Positions 42,354 through 55,184 of a stretch of DNA of 64,000 nucleotides are shown in pieces (the first letter of the stretch is position 1; each line of letters begins with the position of its first letter). Source of the stretch: Polyporus tsugae. Taxonomy: Eukaryota > Basidiomycota > Agaricomycetes > Polyporales > Polyporaceae. Made by a program: the position numbers and the translations under genes. The stretch lies in NCBI GenBank assembly GCA_024305745.1, contig JAHRBS010000006.1, forward strand, positions 622,501 to 686,500, written 5' to 3'. The notes under the pieces are model-generated. The model saw only the letters and a program-made list of their open reading frames with translations. It searched no databases and had not been told where the DNA came from.

Positions 42354-45300
42354 ACAAATATATTTCTTTCCTCCAAGCTCGTTGTCGCTACAGAGACTCA
42401 GAGGATGCGTTGGACACAGCGCGTCTCCAAAGATTGTGATCTATATACACTACACGCACACAATGTAAATACACACGTTTACTCGTCGCTGGCAGGTACA
42501 CGCAGATGCTCCCAACTTGAACCTGCATGTGCAAATTCGATTCGCCCGGAAAACCTTCGAACTTGGTCCATATAAGCGGTCAGAGTGCGTCAAAGACACC
42601 ACTGAAGCTAGACACTCACCGCTCAGCATGTTCCGTCCCAAGCTCGATCTGGTTTTGTCCGCCGGAACGCGCCCATCTCTGTACTTGATGCAGCTGGACT
42701 GCCTCGTTCGCGCGCGGCCGGTCGCCTCGCACGCGCGAGCCATTGAACAAGTCAACCCGGAAAACACAAATAAACGGGGCACTCGCCGGCAGCCACATCA
42801 TGACCGCGCCGACGTGTAAAGCGGCCGGAATGCCCCCGAAAATTGGCCGCAAGTCCTGCCGGAGCGGTTGAGACGTCCGCTGCCGTACTACTTGTGCTTT
42901 CGAACAGTTGCTGCTGCTGCCGGAGAATCCGTTCCGGGTCACGGGCCGCCGTGTGCTCCGGCCGGCTGCGAGAAATGGAGTCAGAACGCAAGAGATGAGA
43001 AACATCATACCGATCTGACTTACCCAAGGCGTCGTTGTGGCCGCCAGGCCAAATTCTTTGTCGGGCGGGACGCGGAAGTCATCTCACGAGCAGTGTCTTG
43101 TTGCAGAGTGCGCTCGGACGGTTGATGGCGGTGAAATCCTACGAACCGATTCATCTGGCAAGTAAAAGGCATCAGAACCGACCGCACCGAAACTCATGCG
43201 TCCGCGTCAGCCAACGGACACAGGAAGCCGTCGAGAGGGTAAGTTGGCGATGAACAACGGTATAACAACACCCAGATGCCCGGTCAACGAAAGGGGATTG
43301 GGAAAACGGAGGTTGACGAACGCGACGGGTGGATGACGCGGAGTCAATACCCGGCTCACCCTAAGGAGTCCGACCTCGCGCGGCCAGATGGCAGGAGCGA
43401 CAATGCGCAGGTTTTCCTTGTTCAATGATCGCTCCCGCCAGGCGCGGCCAGCGCAATCTCGCCGTCGCGAACAAGCTGAAACGTCGTTCGAGACACGGAA
43501 AGGTAGTATTGTTAATGCCATGCTCGCCGAGCGCGTGTCGTAACTCGCACTCACCATCAGCGGTCCCGTTCGGTCCCGGCCGGGTGACCAGGGAACTTTA
43601 CTGAAACACGGCCGCACATGAATGGAACAACGCGCAGAGGATGTCCAGGGAACATGAAGCGAGTGGTAGCGAAGGAGAGGTTGGTGTACGGCTGCTGGAC
43701 GCCTTGGGGTCACCGCAGCGAAAAGGCAGAAGAACGAAGTGACGCGGGATGAGCGAATTGCCAGAGCGACACAAAAGTCATGAGAGGGGTAGGATGGGAG
43801 TCGACAGCGGCCGAGGCGGAGGATACGGGAGATGGAGAAAGAGAAGAGGGAGTGAGGTGTGGGAGCCGCCGTACGCCTGATGCTGTGGGTGCGAAGGAGG
43901 GGCGCGCGCGAAGGAAATGCGTGGGAGATGCAGGATGGGAGTCGACAGCGGTTGGGGAAGCGGCGCCATAGGAGACTGCCATGGAGAGTCAACGACAAGT
44001 TGAACGGAAGGGCGGCAGGATGTGAAGGGCGGCGGGAGGAACTGGACGCATCGTAAGGGATGAGTACGCGGACAATGTCGCGAGGCAACAGTATAAGACG
44101 ACAAGCACATACCAAGAGACATCGTGGGGAGACATGCGCCGACATCACAGCGTTCGCGAGTCGAGTTGAGGACCGGGGAGCGGGGGGGTGACGCCGGGCG
44201 AACGGGAAAATAGGAGGGTGTATACGGCGTCCGAAAGCATAATTAAGTCCAGGAATGATACCGACGTTGAAACGTCCCCGAGAGTCTGGACACCGGCGCA
44301 TCAAATCCTTAGCCCCGAAGCCTTGCTGTGGTGTATATTTGGCCGTGCTGACATGCCTGTATCTACCAGCAAGCGACGGCATCAATGGTTAGTCTGGCTC
44401 GATCTCTCACGAGTTCAAACGACGCACCGCCTCGGGACATCCTAAGCGCGAACTGATGATAGTGCAGGGAAGCTCGACGCCTTCCCCGGCCAGAATTCTC
44501 ACCCTAGCGTGTGCTGGGAAACAGTCGATGAGACTTCACCCCTCCGGCCGGCGAGCGGTGACTCCCCGCCGACCGACGTACGGGTACTGAGCACGGCAGA
44601 CGGGTCCGGATGGTTGTTGTCTATGACCGCTTCCCCGGCCGAATGACACGTCTTACGACCTATACCAGAGACGCCAGGGACCGGTCAACACACGTGTGGT
44701 ATGAGAACTCGGCACGAACCCGTGCCAAACAGTTTGTGGACTGACCAGGGACACTCGGTCGCGGCTTGGTGGTGGCTGTCGGTAGCTCTCGAGGTACATG
44801 AGACTACGGCCAGAGCGTGTGTTACACCGCTACTTAGAATGTCGAGATCTCCGGTGGACAACAATCTGCAACATGGTCACATTCGGTACCTGGATCCATT
44901 TTCGAAATCACGCACCCGGAGTGGAGATTCAAGTTCCCACACTGGACCCTGCCCGGCCATCACAGGGAAACCACAAAGTATCGTAATGCCGAGATGGTTT
45001 AAAGTGTTTCGTAACCGGCACGCTTCGACGTCCGCTCGTGCGCTTTCCCCTGGACAGTCCAAGACCTAAATTCGAGAAAAGAGTGACCCTAGCCTCGATG
45101 AGGGATGTTGTCGATCAGACCGAGTATGACCATCGTGGACTTGGCTGCCGGAACAGCGCGAAAGACGTACCTGTCCGACCCTGAATGCCCAAATCGAGGA
45201 GACATCCACCTCCCGTGCTTAGTGTACGCCAGGCGGCGAAAAGCGAATACGCCGGCGCAACCACAGAAAGGAATCGCCACGGCACGCACCTGAAAATGAT

Positions 45301-48300
45301 ACCAAATCCCCTCAGCTGCGCACTGCTATACAGGTGCGTGCCGATCTCGCGCTCGCTTTGGGTCCCCGTCAGCGTGCTTGTATGTGGGCCGAAGTGATGC
45401 TGCACGACGTGAGACACCGCGCTCACGCGTCTGAGGTGCCATCATTCCTGTGAACCTTCGAGTTATTCCTTCTAGCGAGGGCTTCGATGCCTATGCCTGA
45501 TGCACAACTACTTCTCATGCCATATTCCGTGGGTGCTGAAACCACTCGTCCTCGGCCGCGTCTCAATCGCGCACAACACTGGTTCCCAGTCCAAGGAACT
45601 CTTCAAAGACCCACCCGAAATCCGCTCACTTACTTGGCGCACGGATGCCTGCCCAATGTCCGTGCCGGCGAAAGGATGGGCTCACCTGCATATAGTACGC
45701 CGTTCGGGCTTGACGTTGTCGGATCGGCAAGCCAGCCGAGCGCAGGGTCGAGGTGCCGCCGCAAGGGTGCTACGAAGGGCAATGACGCCGTGACAGCGTA
45801 TTAAGGCAACCGTCCGGTCCCACTGAATCAGGGTCCGGACGGAGGCGAAGGAGCTATCGGAGTCGCCGCGGGATTCCGACCGCTTAGAGCTGGTGAGCCG
45901 GTAATGGAAACACCGAGTGTTGTTGGAGCGCGCAGAGCCCGAAATCGTAATAACAGAGATATTCTGAGCCCTCCGAGCAAATATTGTGGCAGTTGTATGT
46001 GTCAGAGTCTGTCCGAGGAGCTCGCCGTGGTGGCGGTCGAGAGCCAAGTGCGTCGAGCGCCGGCGAACGCGAGACGCGCCTGCTAAATGTAGAAGAGGCA
46101 CGGCGCCGTTCACCACACTTTCTGCCCTTTACTTTTTGCTCCGGTTAATTCTCTTGTTGCACTGATGAATACTTCTTGTAGTACCAGCTTTGTTTGGAAC
46201 TCGGACACAAGCTCCTTTTGCTCGACGGCGCCTTAGCCTCTTGCAAGTCCTGGCAGTGCGCGACTCGACCGACTCGGATCACCCACCGGAAACGATTTGG
46301 GCCGCGAGATGCCACGCTCGTGCAAGGTACCCACACGCTAGATTCCATGGCTAGCGTCGGTCCGCTGACGGTCGCCACGACAATGCTAATTACGGTTCTG
46401 CGCGGAGCAGAGGAATTGCCTCGCACAGTACCCATAACGTCAAAGTGACTCCACGCCGCCGCGAAAAAATGTCTAACACACACGGTGCCACAAGACGGAA
46501 TGAAGGGCTGTATTGAATCGTACGTAACAGAACCCTATCTGTGCGCTTGTATCCCCGACCGCCGAACATAGGACGTGTCAGGGACGTGTACAGTCGACAC
46601 TCCCTTCTCAGCCGCCATCCTACTGCGAATCGGAACGCTGCCCGGAAGACGGTCTTGGATGGTTGTTGTCTATCCACGAGTGGAGCGCGATCCCTGACGC
46701 GTGCGTGTATTGGCGCAGAACACGACTGGCCCGGAGACCGAGACCGGGGAAGAATCTGACCTCGGCCGAGCGGATAAAGAATCCGAGGCAACCTGGCATC
46801 AGCCTTTAGTGCGACAGCGGCTGCCGTCATGGTGTCTCGCACCCAAATCCGCAAGTGTACAGCGTACCTGAAGAGTGCCGAGTGAGTCACGACGTCGGAC
46901 GGACGGAACACCGGAGTTCCTGGATCGCCGTCGTCCAGGATGCGAATGGCGAGAGCGGGAGCGGGCGAGCAGACGACCCCATCCGCCGACTCGATGCTGC
47001 GTCTGTCAATACGACTGCAACGACGACCGATGAACGCACGGGAGGGACTACGACGTGTAGCTGGCAAATGGTATGCCAGTGGTTGACAACATAGATCCGC
47101 ATCCGAAATCATTCCCGGCTGGAGGCGTATGCTTGAGCGACTAAACAGCAGTCTCTAAATGAAGAAACACAACCTACTCTGGCTTGGTACAACTCTTGAC
47201 TCGGTCACGCACAAGGCTCAAGACTTTGGATCGAGGAGGGATGCATTGCTACTACGCATGAGATTCAGACTGTGTCCTCGCGCACGCACAATGCAACGCT
47301 TACCTGACCCAGTTGGGTGGTTCTGTTGCCCGAAAGAACGGGTTGAACTCCTTTCTGTGCGCCGACGGGCCTTTGCGGGCGCATCCCTTGGTTGCACAAC
47401 CTGCAGAGCTCCGGTGACCGCCCACACCGCGCTGTCCACTGTCGCCCGGATGTCGGGAGTGCGTAGCTCCACATTCGTCCAATCGACTCTGCACGTCTTG
47501 TACGACCCTCCTCTAACGTTCCCTCAAGTGCAGTAACGTGCGGAGGCTGGGCTGCAAGACGAGGAACGGCCTTCGTTGTTCAACGCGCCCGTCGGAGGGT
47601 CCCTCCGCCCGACAGTGAGGCGGCGGGACTCTTGGCGATGCGTCCGTCGGCGTTCCGTAGGCGTGGCCCGAGCCTTTGCGGTCGCACCAATGAGGCGGCC
47701 GTGCGGAGCTGCAGGAAACACCGCCGTACGACGTTCGCGCAGTTCGTCAGGGTCTCGAGGGCGAACGCGCCCGTAGCCCCGCCGCGCCGTCGGCGGACTC
47801 GCGGACGGGCTCATCGATCGATTGCGAGTCGTCGGCGAGCGGCGGTCGGGTGGTTCTGTTGCAAACTCCTCGGAGATCGTCCCGCAACCAATGGGATAGC
47901 ATTCACGTCGGCGGCCCGCGTACATGAGAACTGGCGCTGCAGGGACCTACAACCCTGGATACGTAACGCGTTAGCCGAGAGACTAATGCGTTGACGTTAA
48001 CGGACGCTGACTGTTCAGTGTTTAGAACCTCTTTATTCGGCCGTTGGTGTGCGTCAGTACAAACGGGGGTGGGGGCTCTTGGGTTGACTGTGCGGCGAGT
48101 GTAGATGATCTGGGAGCTCCGGCAGGTTGTGCACTGGCAGGTCGTAAGTACATAGTGAGCGCATGAGGCGTGCGTGCGAGTGTGCACCGGAGCGGCCGCT
48201 ACGGACAGATTTGCAAAAGACGGATGGAGCTTCCCGGATTCGCTGCACGTCAGCGCTCAATCATCCGAGGTTCTAGAGGAGAAGAACGCATGCCACTCAC

Positions 48301-49285
48301 GTTCTCATCATCGCACCGGGTTGCCTCTCCGATTCGTCGACCGCCATGGTATCGCCGCCCGCGCGACCCTACTTTGCCATCAGGTACGCCGAAAGAGCGA
48401 AGATTCGGGGACTGTTCCATGACCGATGCTTGACAGACGGCGGAGATTGTGAGAGAATGAGGCCTGGTCCGACACCCGAGGGGGGACGCATGTGCAAAGT
48501 TTGCATGGGTCCGTGCGCGCGAAGAGCCTGAGGACGAAGGACTGGTCAGTATAAGTAGGGTCATAAACGGTCGCATTCGAAACATGGATTTCGGTCGTCA
48601 CGTCCGCGCCGCTCTGGCTTCGAAACGACCTTTGTGCACCTTCGTGTGCTACCACCGACGCGGCCGGCATGACGTTAGGCGCGAGCGTTCGCATGGAGTC
48701 GAGGTAAGCTGGCAGAGTTCTCTCTCCACAAATGAGCATCTGAATACTGACCTGTGTGGGTGCTAGGATGTCGCTGCCACACTTAGGTAAGCGGAAGCGG
48801 TTGGAGGGAGTGCAATGGGCGGGGCGGAGGTCGTCCTGTTGAGCATCCGGTGGCCGGTGGTGGCGAGTGTTGGAGTGGACGTGTGCGCACCGGGCGGATA
48901 TGTAGTTTACGGTAACGGTAGTAAAGTGAGTAAGGATCGTGGGTATTGTCCAGGGATAGTAAGCAGTAGAGACGACTTACTGTCAGACTGGAAAGTGATG
49001 GTGTCTGTCTGCGTGATCTTGGATGGATTTGGATACACGACGACGTCTCTGGCGTGCACGAGAGAAGCGCGGCGTGAGGGGAATATTCGGTGCCTGTGCC
49101 AGTGACTGGGAGCAAAGCTGAGCGCTGAGCAAGGAAGTCACTGGCAGAGGGCTAGAGAAGCGGCCTCGACGCGTCGCTACCACATACGGAAGGAGCGGCC
49201 GATGGAAGGTGTCGATGGAAGATCGGGAAGCGTCCGTTCGACCTGCGAGACGTAGTTCAGACGCGTCGACGTAAGTATTGTCCTT
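42111..49285. repeat. Segment X, unit B
   Basis: Second copy of X at offset 9695, followed by unit C at 49286. I noticed no difference from 32416-39590. The 392-codon minus-strand frame is at 44385-43207. Confidence 0.75.
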
Positions 49286-51805
49286 AGGAGTGCATTCATT
49301 TCGTGCAGTTGGGCGCGATGAGAGACACGAGCACTGCCACCAGTAGGGTAAGAGTTGCAGGCGTGGGAGAGCGTAGCTGGGCGGGGACCCGATGTGGGCA
49401 TGCGGTGGCCTGTTTTGGTCAGGGCGTGGGAGGATCCGCTGTGGGTCGATGTTCAGTGAGACAGGCAGCGCAGAGACTCGTTCGGTTCGACTGCCATGTC
49501 TCGCACGCCCCGCTGTCTCTCTATCCCCACTCCAAGCCCTTGACCGTCCCCACTCGCTCTTGCCGCGTCCTCCTCGAGCCCCTCTCCTCCTACCTCTACC
49601 TCCCCATGCCGCTCTCCAGCCGCACCCGCCAGGACGGCGGCGAGAACAAGGAGCGCACGGTCAGGTCCCAGGAGCAGGAACTCAAGCGCGCAAGAGGTGC
49701 GATATCTTGCGCAGAATGCCGCCGTCTCAAGCTCAAGTGCGACAAGACCGTCCCCTGTTCGTCCTGCAAACGGCGAGGGTGCGCCTCCATCTGCCCCAAT
49801 GGCTCCCTCACCACCGGCCAGGGCACCAGGTGCGTCTCCCCGCCCCGTCTAGTGTCCTCCCCCCCCTCTTTCCCACCATCTCCCTTCTCGAGTGCCCGGC
49901 AACGGCTGCGCGTGCTGCGCCTGCGAGCGCAGTGAGTAATGTCCCCGCTCTTCCTCCGACAGGTTCATCCTCGCCGACACGGACCGTCTGCACCGCAAAA
50001 TCGCGGAGATGAGCGACCGGATCCGTCAGCTCGAAGACGGCCTCGCCATCCTCCAGTCGAGCGTGACGCGCGAACTACATCCCCTCCTCGCCGTCGACCT
50101 CCTCAAGATCAAGTCCGGCCTCGAGCTTCACTCCGCTTCGGAGCTGGGCGCGAGCGAGCTCCTGAGGGAGCGCTCCGGCGGCGGCGAGGGGGCCACAGCA
50201 GACGAAGAGGAGGAGTCAACGTACATCGACGCGTTTGGGACGTTGGCCGTGCGCGACGATGGTGCGGCGACGTTTTATGGGCGATCGGCAGGCTCTGAGG
50301 TGCGTAGTTTACCTTGCACCTGTGGTGTTCTACCCGTTTGGCTGAAGTAGCTCCCACTTGCGCCCGTCCCTTCACTTTCGCTGTCGCGGGTACAGAGCTT
50401 ATTGCTTGTGAGTATTTCCTCTCCTGGTTCCCCTGTGGTTCCTACGGCATTTGGTCCTATGAAGATTCCACACTTGATATTTCCATGAGGTATAGGCATC
50501 TTTTCGCACTTCGGAAATGGGTAACGTTATACTGCCTCCGTGATTCCTGCATCTCGTGATTTGCGTTACCTCAAAGTCATTCCGACGGGTTAAATTCTAA
50601 TCCCATGCCAGGTAGCCTATATGTCGGGGAGAGTACAGGGCTTCGACACGTTTTCAATGCTAAACATATGTTATATGGCCCACTCACTTTTCCTGCGGAA
50701 TCAAGTTTTTCCCGCCGTGAATGCAATTCTCTATGGTCATTTGAGGGACGCTTCTCGTACTGTGTTCTGTTCTTGGTCGCCTTTGGTGCGCCTCTCTGCG
50801 GGACTTACCTCTGCACACGTCAGACGTCCTTGCCAGTTTTACGAAATATTGACAGACCCATCAACGCCCACTGGGTCCATTCCGTAGCCCAGCGCGCTTA
50901 TGACTCCGGCAACCAAGTCTAATTCGCGTGTACTGATTGCTGTGTTGCAGGACGACAAACCACAACTTTCCATATCCACTCTAGCGGGTTCTTCGGCTGG
51001 CCATTCCGACCTTCCGCCCGAAATCAACCAGCTTGCGGCGACGTTCCCACACGGCCCGCCCGAAGTCCCCATCTACGACCTTCAGGATCTCATCTCCGGC
51101 TACCTCCCGCAATGGGAGCGCGCCGTCGTGCTGCGCGACCTCTACCTCCAGCAGGCGCCGTGGTTTTTCGGCGCGGTCACGCAGCGCCAGCTGTTTGAAG
51201 AGGTCTTCCCGCTCTTCTACGAGGAGGCGCGGATGGAACGGCACAACGACGGCGCGCATGGGCAGTTCGGGATGTCGGCAGAGGCGTTCAGCCTGCAGCA
51301 GACGGGCATCGGACTCCCACACGCGTCGTCGCACGAGCTCGCGCTGATGTTCGTCGTGTTCTGCTTTGGGGCGCTCACGGACCCGGACTTGCCTCCAGCC
51401 CCGCACAACGAAGAGGCGGCGCGGTATTACCAGCTGACGCGGGCTGCGCTGAGCTTGGAGCCGGTTATGGACCGCCCGCCGAGCGTAGCGACGGTGCAGG
51501 TGCTGAGCTTGATGGGCATATACATGGTGCGTCCATTCGTGGAGGCCGGAATCGGGTGTAAAATTAATGGTGGACGTGCAGGGCATGGTCGCGGACGATC
51601 GCAGCATCGAGTGCACCTGGTCTCTGATGGGTCTAGCCTCGAAACTTGCACAAAGCGTGAGTGCTCTCTGGTGTCTTCTTTGAGCTGATGAACCTTTTTG
51701 ACGCGGATTGTTGAATAGACGGGATTGCGTATGTTTTTGTATCTCCGTACGATCTTGGACTAGGCTCATTTTGTCGCAGATCGCGATTGTGCGCGCTTCA
51801 AGCTC
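49286..51805. repeat. Tandem unit C: regulator 5' part only, continuous with the intact gene
   Basis: Third copy of the gene part. Identity with A and B stops after 51805, inside exon 6 of the regulator, where the native gene continues. Against A/B it differs at 50879, 51297, 51451, 51560 and 51638. Confidence 0.95.
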
Positions 51806-54228
51806 ACCTCGGCAGAGACGCAGAAGCGCCGTGCACTGTTCTGGGAGCTGTTCATCACCGATTGCTGGCAGGTACGTCCTGTGTCCATGCGATTTTGCGT
51901 GTGGTTAACCCCGGTCATGAGTAGGCACTGGCCACTGGACGGTTGCCGACGTTCGAGCTCCAGTTTGTCGACACAGAGCTTCCTGCGGATCCAGGCGAGA
52001 CGCTCGCGGACGACGGCACTCCCCAACTCAGTTGTGCGTATTCGCTTTGTCAATTGTGCGCATATAACGAGTTAATGGCGCGAACTCTGCAGTCCCGGCT
52101 TGGAAGGCACGGTGGGGCAAGGAATGTGTGTCAGCCGTGGTGATGGGTACATTGACCGCGCAACCACCCAAATACTCCTCCATCCTCGAGCTTGACCGTC
52201 GGATACGCGACATGCCCCTCCCGAAATACGCGCAGCAGCCACCGTTGACGGACGCCGGCCTTGCGCAGACGATGTCTCACTATATGCCGATAAACTATCT
52301 TCACCTGAGTCGGTTATCCCCCCTCCCTCTCCTCGTGCAGGTGATGCTTACAGAGTGTGTTGTTTACAGCCTTGCTCTACGTGCATCGGTGCTACTTCGC
52401 CACGGCCCTCAATGACCACCCAGCTGATCCCATGCGCAGCCAATACGCGCCTTCATTCCTTGCGGGATATCGAAGCGCGACAGCGCTCCTCAACTCTATC
52501 CGCGAACAGTACAGCCGCTTCCCCGCGCAGATCGCGCGGTTCTGGGTCATCTGGACACACGCATTTTCCGCATGTGTAAGTGTTCGATTCGATTCGCGCT
52601 ATCAGCTGTCACTCCGCTGTCATTCGCTGACCGGTGGATCAGGTCATGCTCGGGTCCGTGGTGACTCGGGGATGTTCGACGAAGACGGCTCAAGCAGCTA
52701 TGGGCGAGCTGCGCAGTGCATGTGACCTGTTCGAGCAGGCAGCGAAGCGGGGTGGCCGGGCGACGAAGTTCGTGGTACGCTTCTTCATCTCCTTTTCGCT
52801 TCCGATCGGCTCTCACCTTTCCCCTGGTGTTACTATTTCTGTTTCTATGTGTAGCCGCCCCTGCGTAAGTTGCAAGAGAAGGCACAGGCGGCATACTTCA
52901 AAGGCCTCCAGCCGCTGCGGGTCGACATCTTCACGGCGCGCTCGGCGGAGAACGAGCAGGACGAGCTCTCGATCTTCAGCGGGCGCACGGCACGGACTGT
53001 TGCCACCAAGTCGAATCGGCCCCAGCGTGTATCGCACAGCGTGCCGTCGACTGCGACGACGTCGGAGACGTCCAGTCCTGCGACATCTCATTCCGGGGCG
53101 TCGGACCCGAACGCGAGGAGCTCTCAGTCGCCGGCTGCAGAGGTCTTCCCTGGCCTCGACTCTTCCTATCGGACTGCAGTGCATCCGGGATTGGTGGCGG
53201 AGCTCAGGCAATTCGAGGGCCAGATCAATGATGCAAGCGCGTACTACCAACCTGCGCCGCCCGGTCAGCAGGAGCAACAGTATGTGTACGCTGACCAGCA
53301 TACATACCAGCAACAACACCAGGAGCCACAGCAGCAGCAGCAGCAGCAGATGTGGTACCAAAGCAACGCGCCGAGCGAGCATCAGTATCAACAGCAGCAA
53401 CAGCCTTACGCCACCTCCCCGCCTACCTCATATGAGTCGCAGGAGCAGTCTCACCCGTATGCTTACGCGGCCCCGCCGACGCAGCCCCACATTCCTCCCG
53501 AGGAACACCACCCGCAGGAGTATGCGTACCAGCAGCAGGAGGCGGTCGGGATGGACCCCCACAGCCTCCCCATCTATGGTGCCGCGCACTCGTCGCAGCC
53601 GAGTACCGATCCGTCGCAGTACCAAAATCATCCGTACGCGCACGCCGCCGCCACCGCGCCGTCTTCCTCGACTTCGTCGCCATACTCGGCGTATGCGACG
53701 CACTCCGTGCCGGACCAGAGGTCGGAGCTGTGGTCGGTGAATGCGGGCGTTGCCTCGGCGGAGGGCGAAGTGCCGTCGTACGCGACGACACCACCTGTGT
53801 ACGGGTCCGGCGCGGAGCAGGTGCATCCTGGACACCAGGGCCAGCCGCTGTATCATCAGTACCACCCGGGGGCGCAACCGCCTCAGCCTCAGCATACCGG
53901 CCAGCCGATTCAGCCCCAGCATGCAGGCCCGATGATCCAGGCTCAGCACACGGGTCAGATGATTCAGCCTCAGCATACCGGCCAGGCTATCCAGGCCCAG
54001 CACGCCGGACAGATGCATCCCGTACAACAGCTGCAGTACGCGCAGGACCCCCAGTATGGATACGCCCAACAGCAGCAGATGATGCAGCAGCCGCATCAGC
54101 AGCCTCAACCACCTTCGGCGCCGTACCACGTGCAGCCCGGTGCGCCGTATACTTTGACGGAGACGTGGACGTCGTTCATCCAGCATGAGCTGCCTGGCCC
54201 GCCTGGTGGGGGCCCGGTTCGGCGGTGA
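49606..54228 (+). CDS. Zn2Cys6 fungal-specific transcription factor, intact copy
   Basis: Nuclear DNA-binding regulator; target genes unknown. Eleven exons (49606-49829, 49963-50299, 50951-51526, 51582-51656, 51719-51728, 51780-51871, 51925-52033, 52093-52308, 52370-52575, 52643-52774, 52855-54228) sum to 1116 residues with all phases matching. The cluster is C-x2-C-x6-C-x5-C-x2-C-x8-C at residues 35-63 with a basic loop CRRLKLKC. The fungal_trans middle domain is recognised by GLHRDCARFKL and KRRALFWELFITDCWQALATGR; its start GLHR is split across a 10-nt exon. The C-terminal ~350 residues are Gln/Pro/Tyr-rich with polyQ and a repeated QPQHTGQxIQ motif, a likely activation region. Intron 2 is long (651 bp) and could hide an extra exon. 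Confidence 0.92.
53872..54020 (+). repeat. Degenerate in-frame repeat of about 33 bp in the regulator tail
   Basis: The exon encodes four to five repeats of the type QPQHTGQxIQ / QAQHAGQMI, each 11 residues. It is preceded by polyQ coded mostly by CAG/CAA (near 53300-53410). Such tracts often vary in length between strains. Confidence 0.8.
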
Positions 54229-54687
54229 GTGTACGGTTGGGGACAAATTCTCGAAGGCTTTATCGTAGAGTCGCTCGTGCTCTGCTGCCGAGCGCGAACA
54301 CGACTGCATGTCGTGTTGTAACATCACTGTTTTGTCGTCTCGTCGTCGTCTCCCGTCTCTCGTCTCTACTTGTTTCCACGTCTCGCTATTGTAGGCTCTC
54401 GCTATCGTCGTATTTGCTTTGCTTCTCATCTTCTCTCTACTCTCCACTCTCAGATAAACACTATCCTGTTGCTATCATGCCTGACCGTCATGTCGCTTCC
54501 TCGCCTCCATTGGAATCGTGTACTACCACCTACTTAGACTGCTCCCTCCGAGCCCCCCCTCTCCTACCTGCTCGTCCCGTATGCAACATGCCCGCTGTCC
54601 CCTGTCTCCCATGTATATATTATGCAAATCTATTCACAACTATCCTTCTTCCGTCGCTTTGCTCAGGCCCAACATCAGAGTCCGTGT
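54229..54687. other. Convergent intergenic region after the regulator
   Basis: Pyrimidine-rich sequence (TC-rich runs near 54330-54440) with no exon that I can support. It should hold the 3' UTRs of the regulator and of the minus-strand gene that ends at 54688. Confidence 0.5.
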
Positions 54688-55125
54688 TCATTGCGACTGT
54701 GACTTCGTGGCAAGCAGCCTCGCCGCGCGTAAATCTGCAAGCTTGATCACCTTCGCCAGCTCAGCGCGCGCGTCTTCCCCGTCGACGAAGTCCGCCAAGC
54801 CGCGCAGCAAGTCCGGGGCGTCGAGGAGCAGCAGCGCGCCCGCACGGCGGATGTCTGCGGGGCGGTCGAGCGAGCCGAACGCGAGGCCGACGAAGACCTC
54901 GCTCCCGGTCGGGAGGTCTGCTAGTACTGACTCTTTCATGTTCGCGTTCGCGTTGAAGGGGCCTGCGGCGGCGAAGAGCCGGAAGAGCTCGGCGCGAACG
55001 GAGGGCTTGTGCGCGAGCCGCGTGTTGAGAGTCGCGCAGAACGCGCCGCTGAGGGACATGCGCTTGGCGGGGTCTGCGATGACGACGTAGCGGCTTGGGG
55101 GGGCGGAGGCGACGTCGCGGTGAGT

Positions 55126-55184
<59 letters not shown>

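Larger units (their letters stand above)
39591..49285. repeat. Tandem unit B: regulator 5' part plus segment X
   Basis: Second unit, 9695 bp. The gene part is 39591-42110 and X is 42111-49285. At the left end it matches C and not A; at the right end of the gene part it matches A and not C. Confidence 0.95.

Noticed and set aside
53300..53420. CAG/CAA tract as a non-coding microsatellite
   Set aside because: It is inside a well supported exon and encodes the Gln-rich tail of the regulator.
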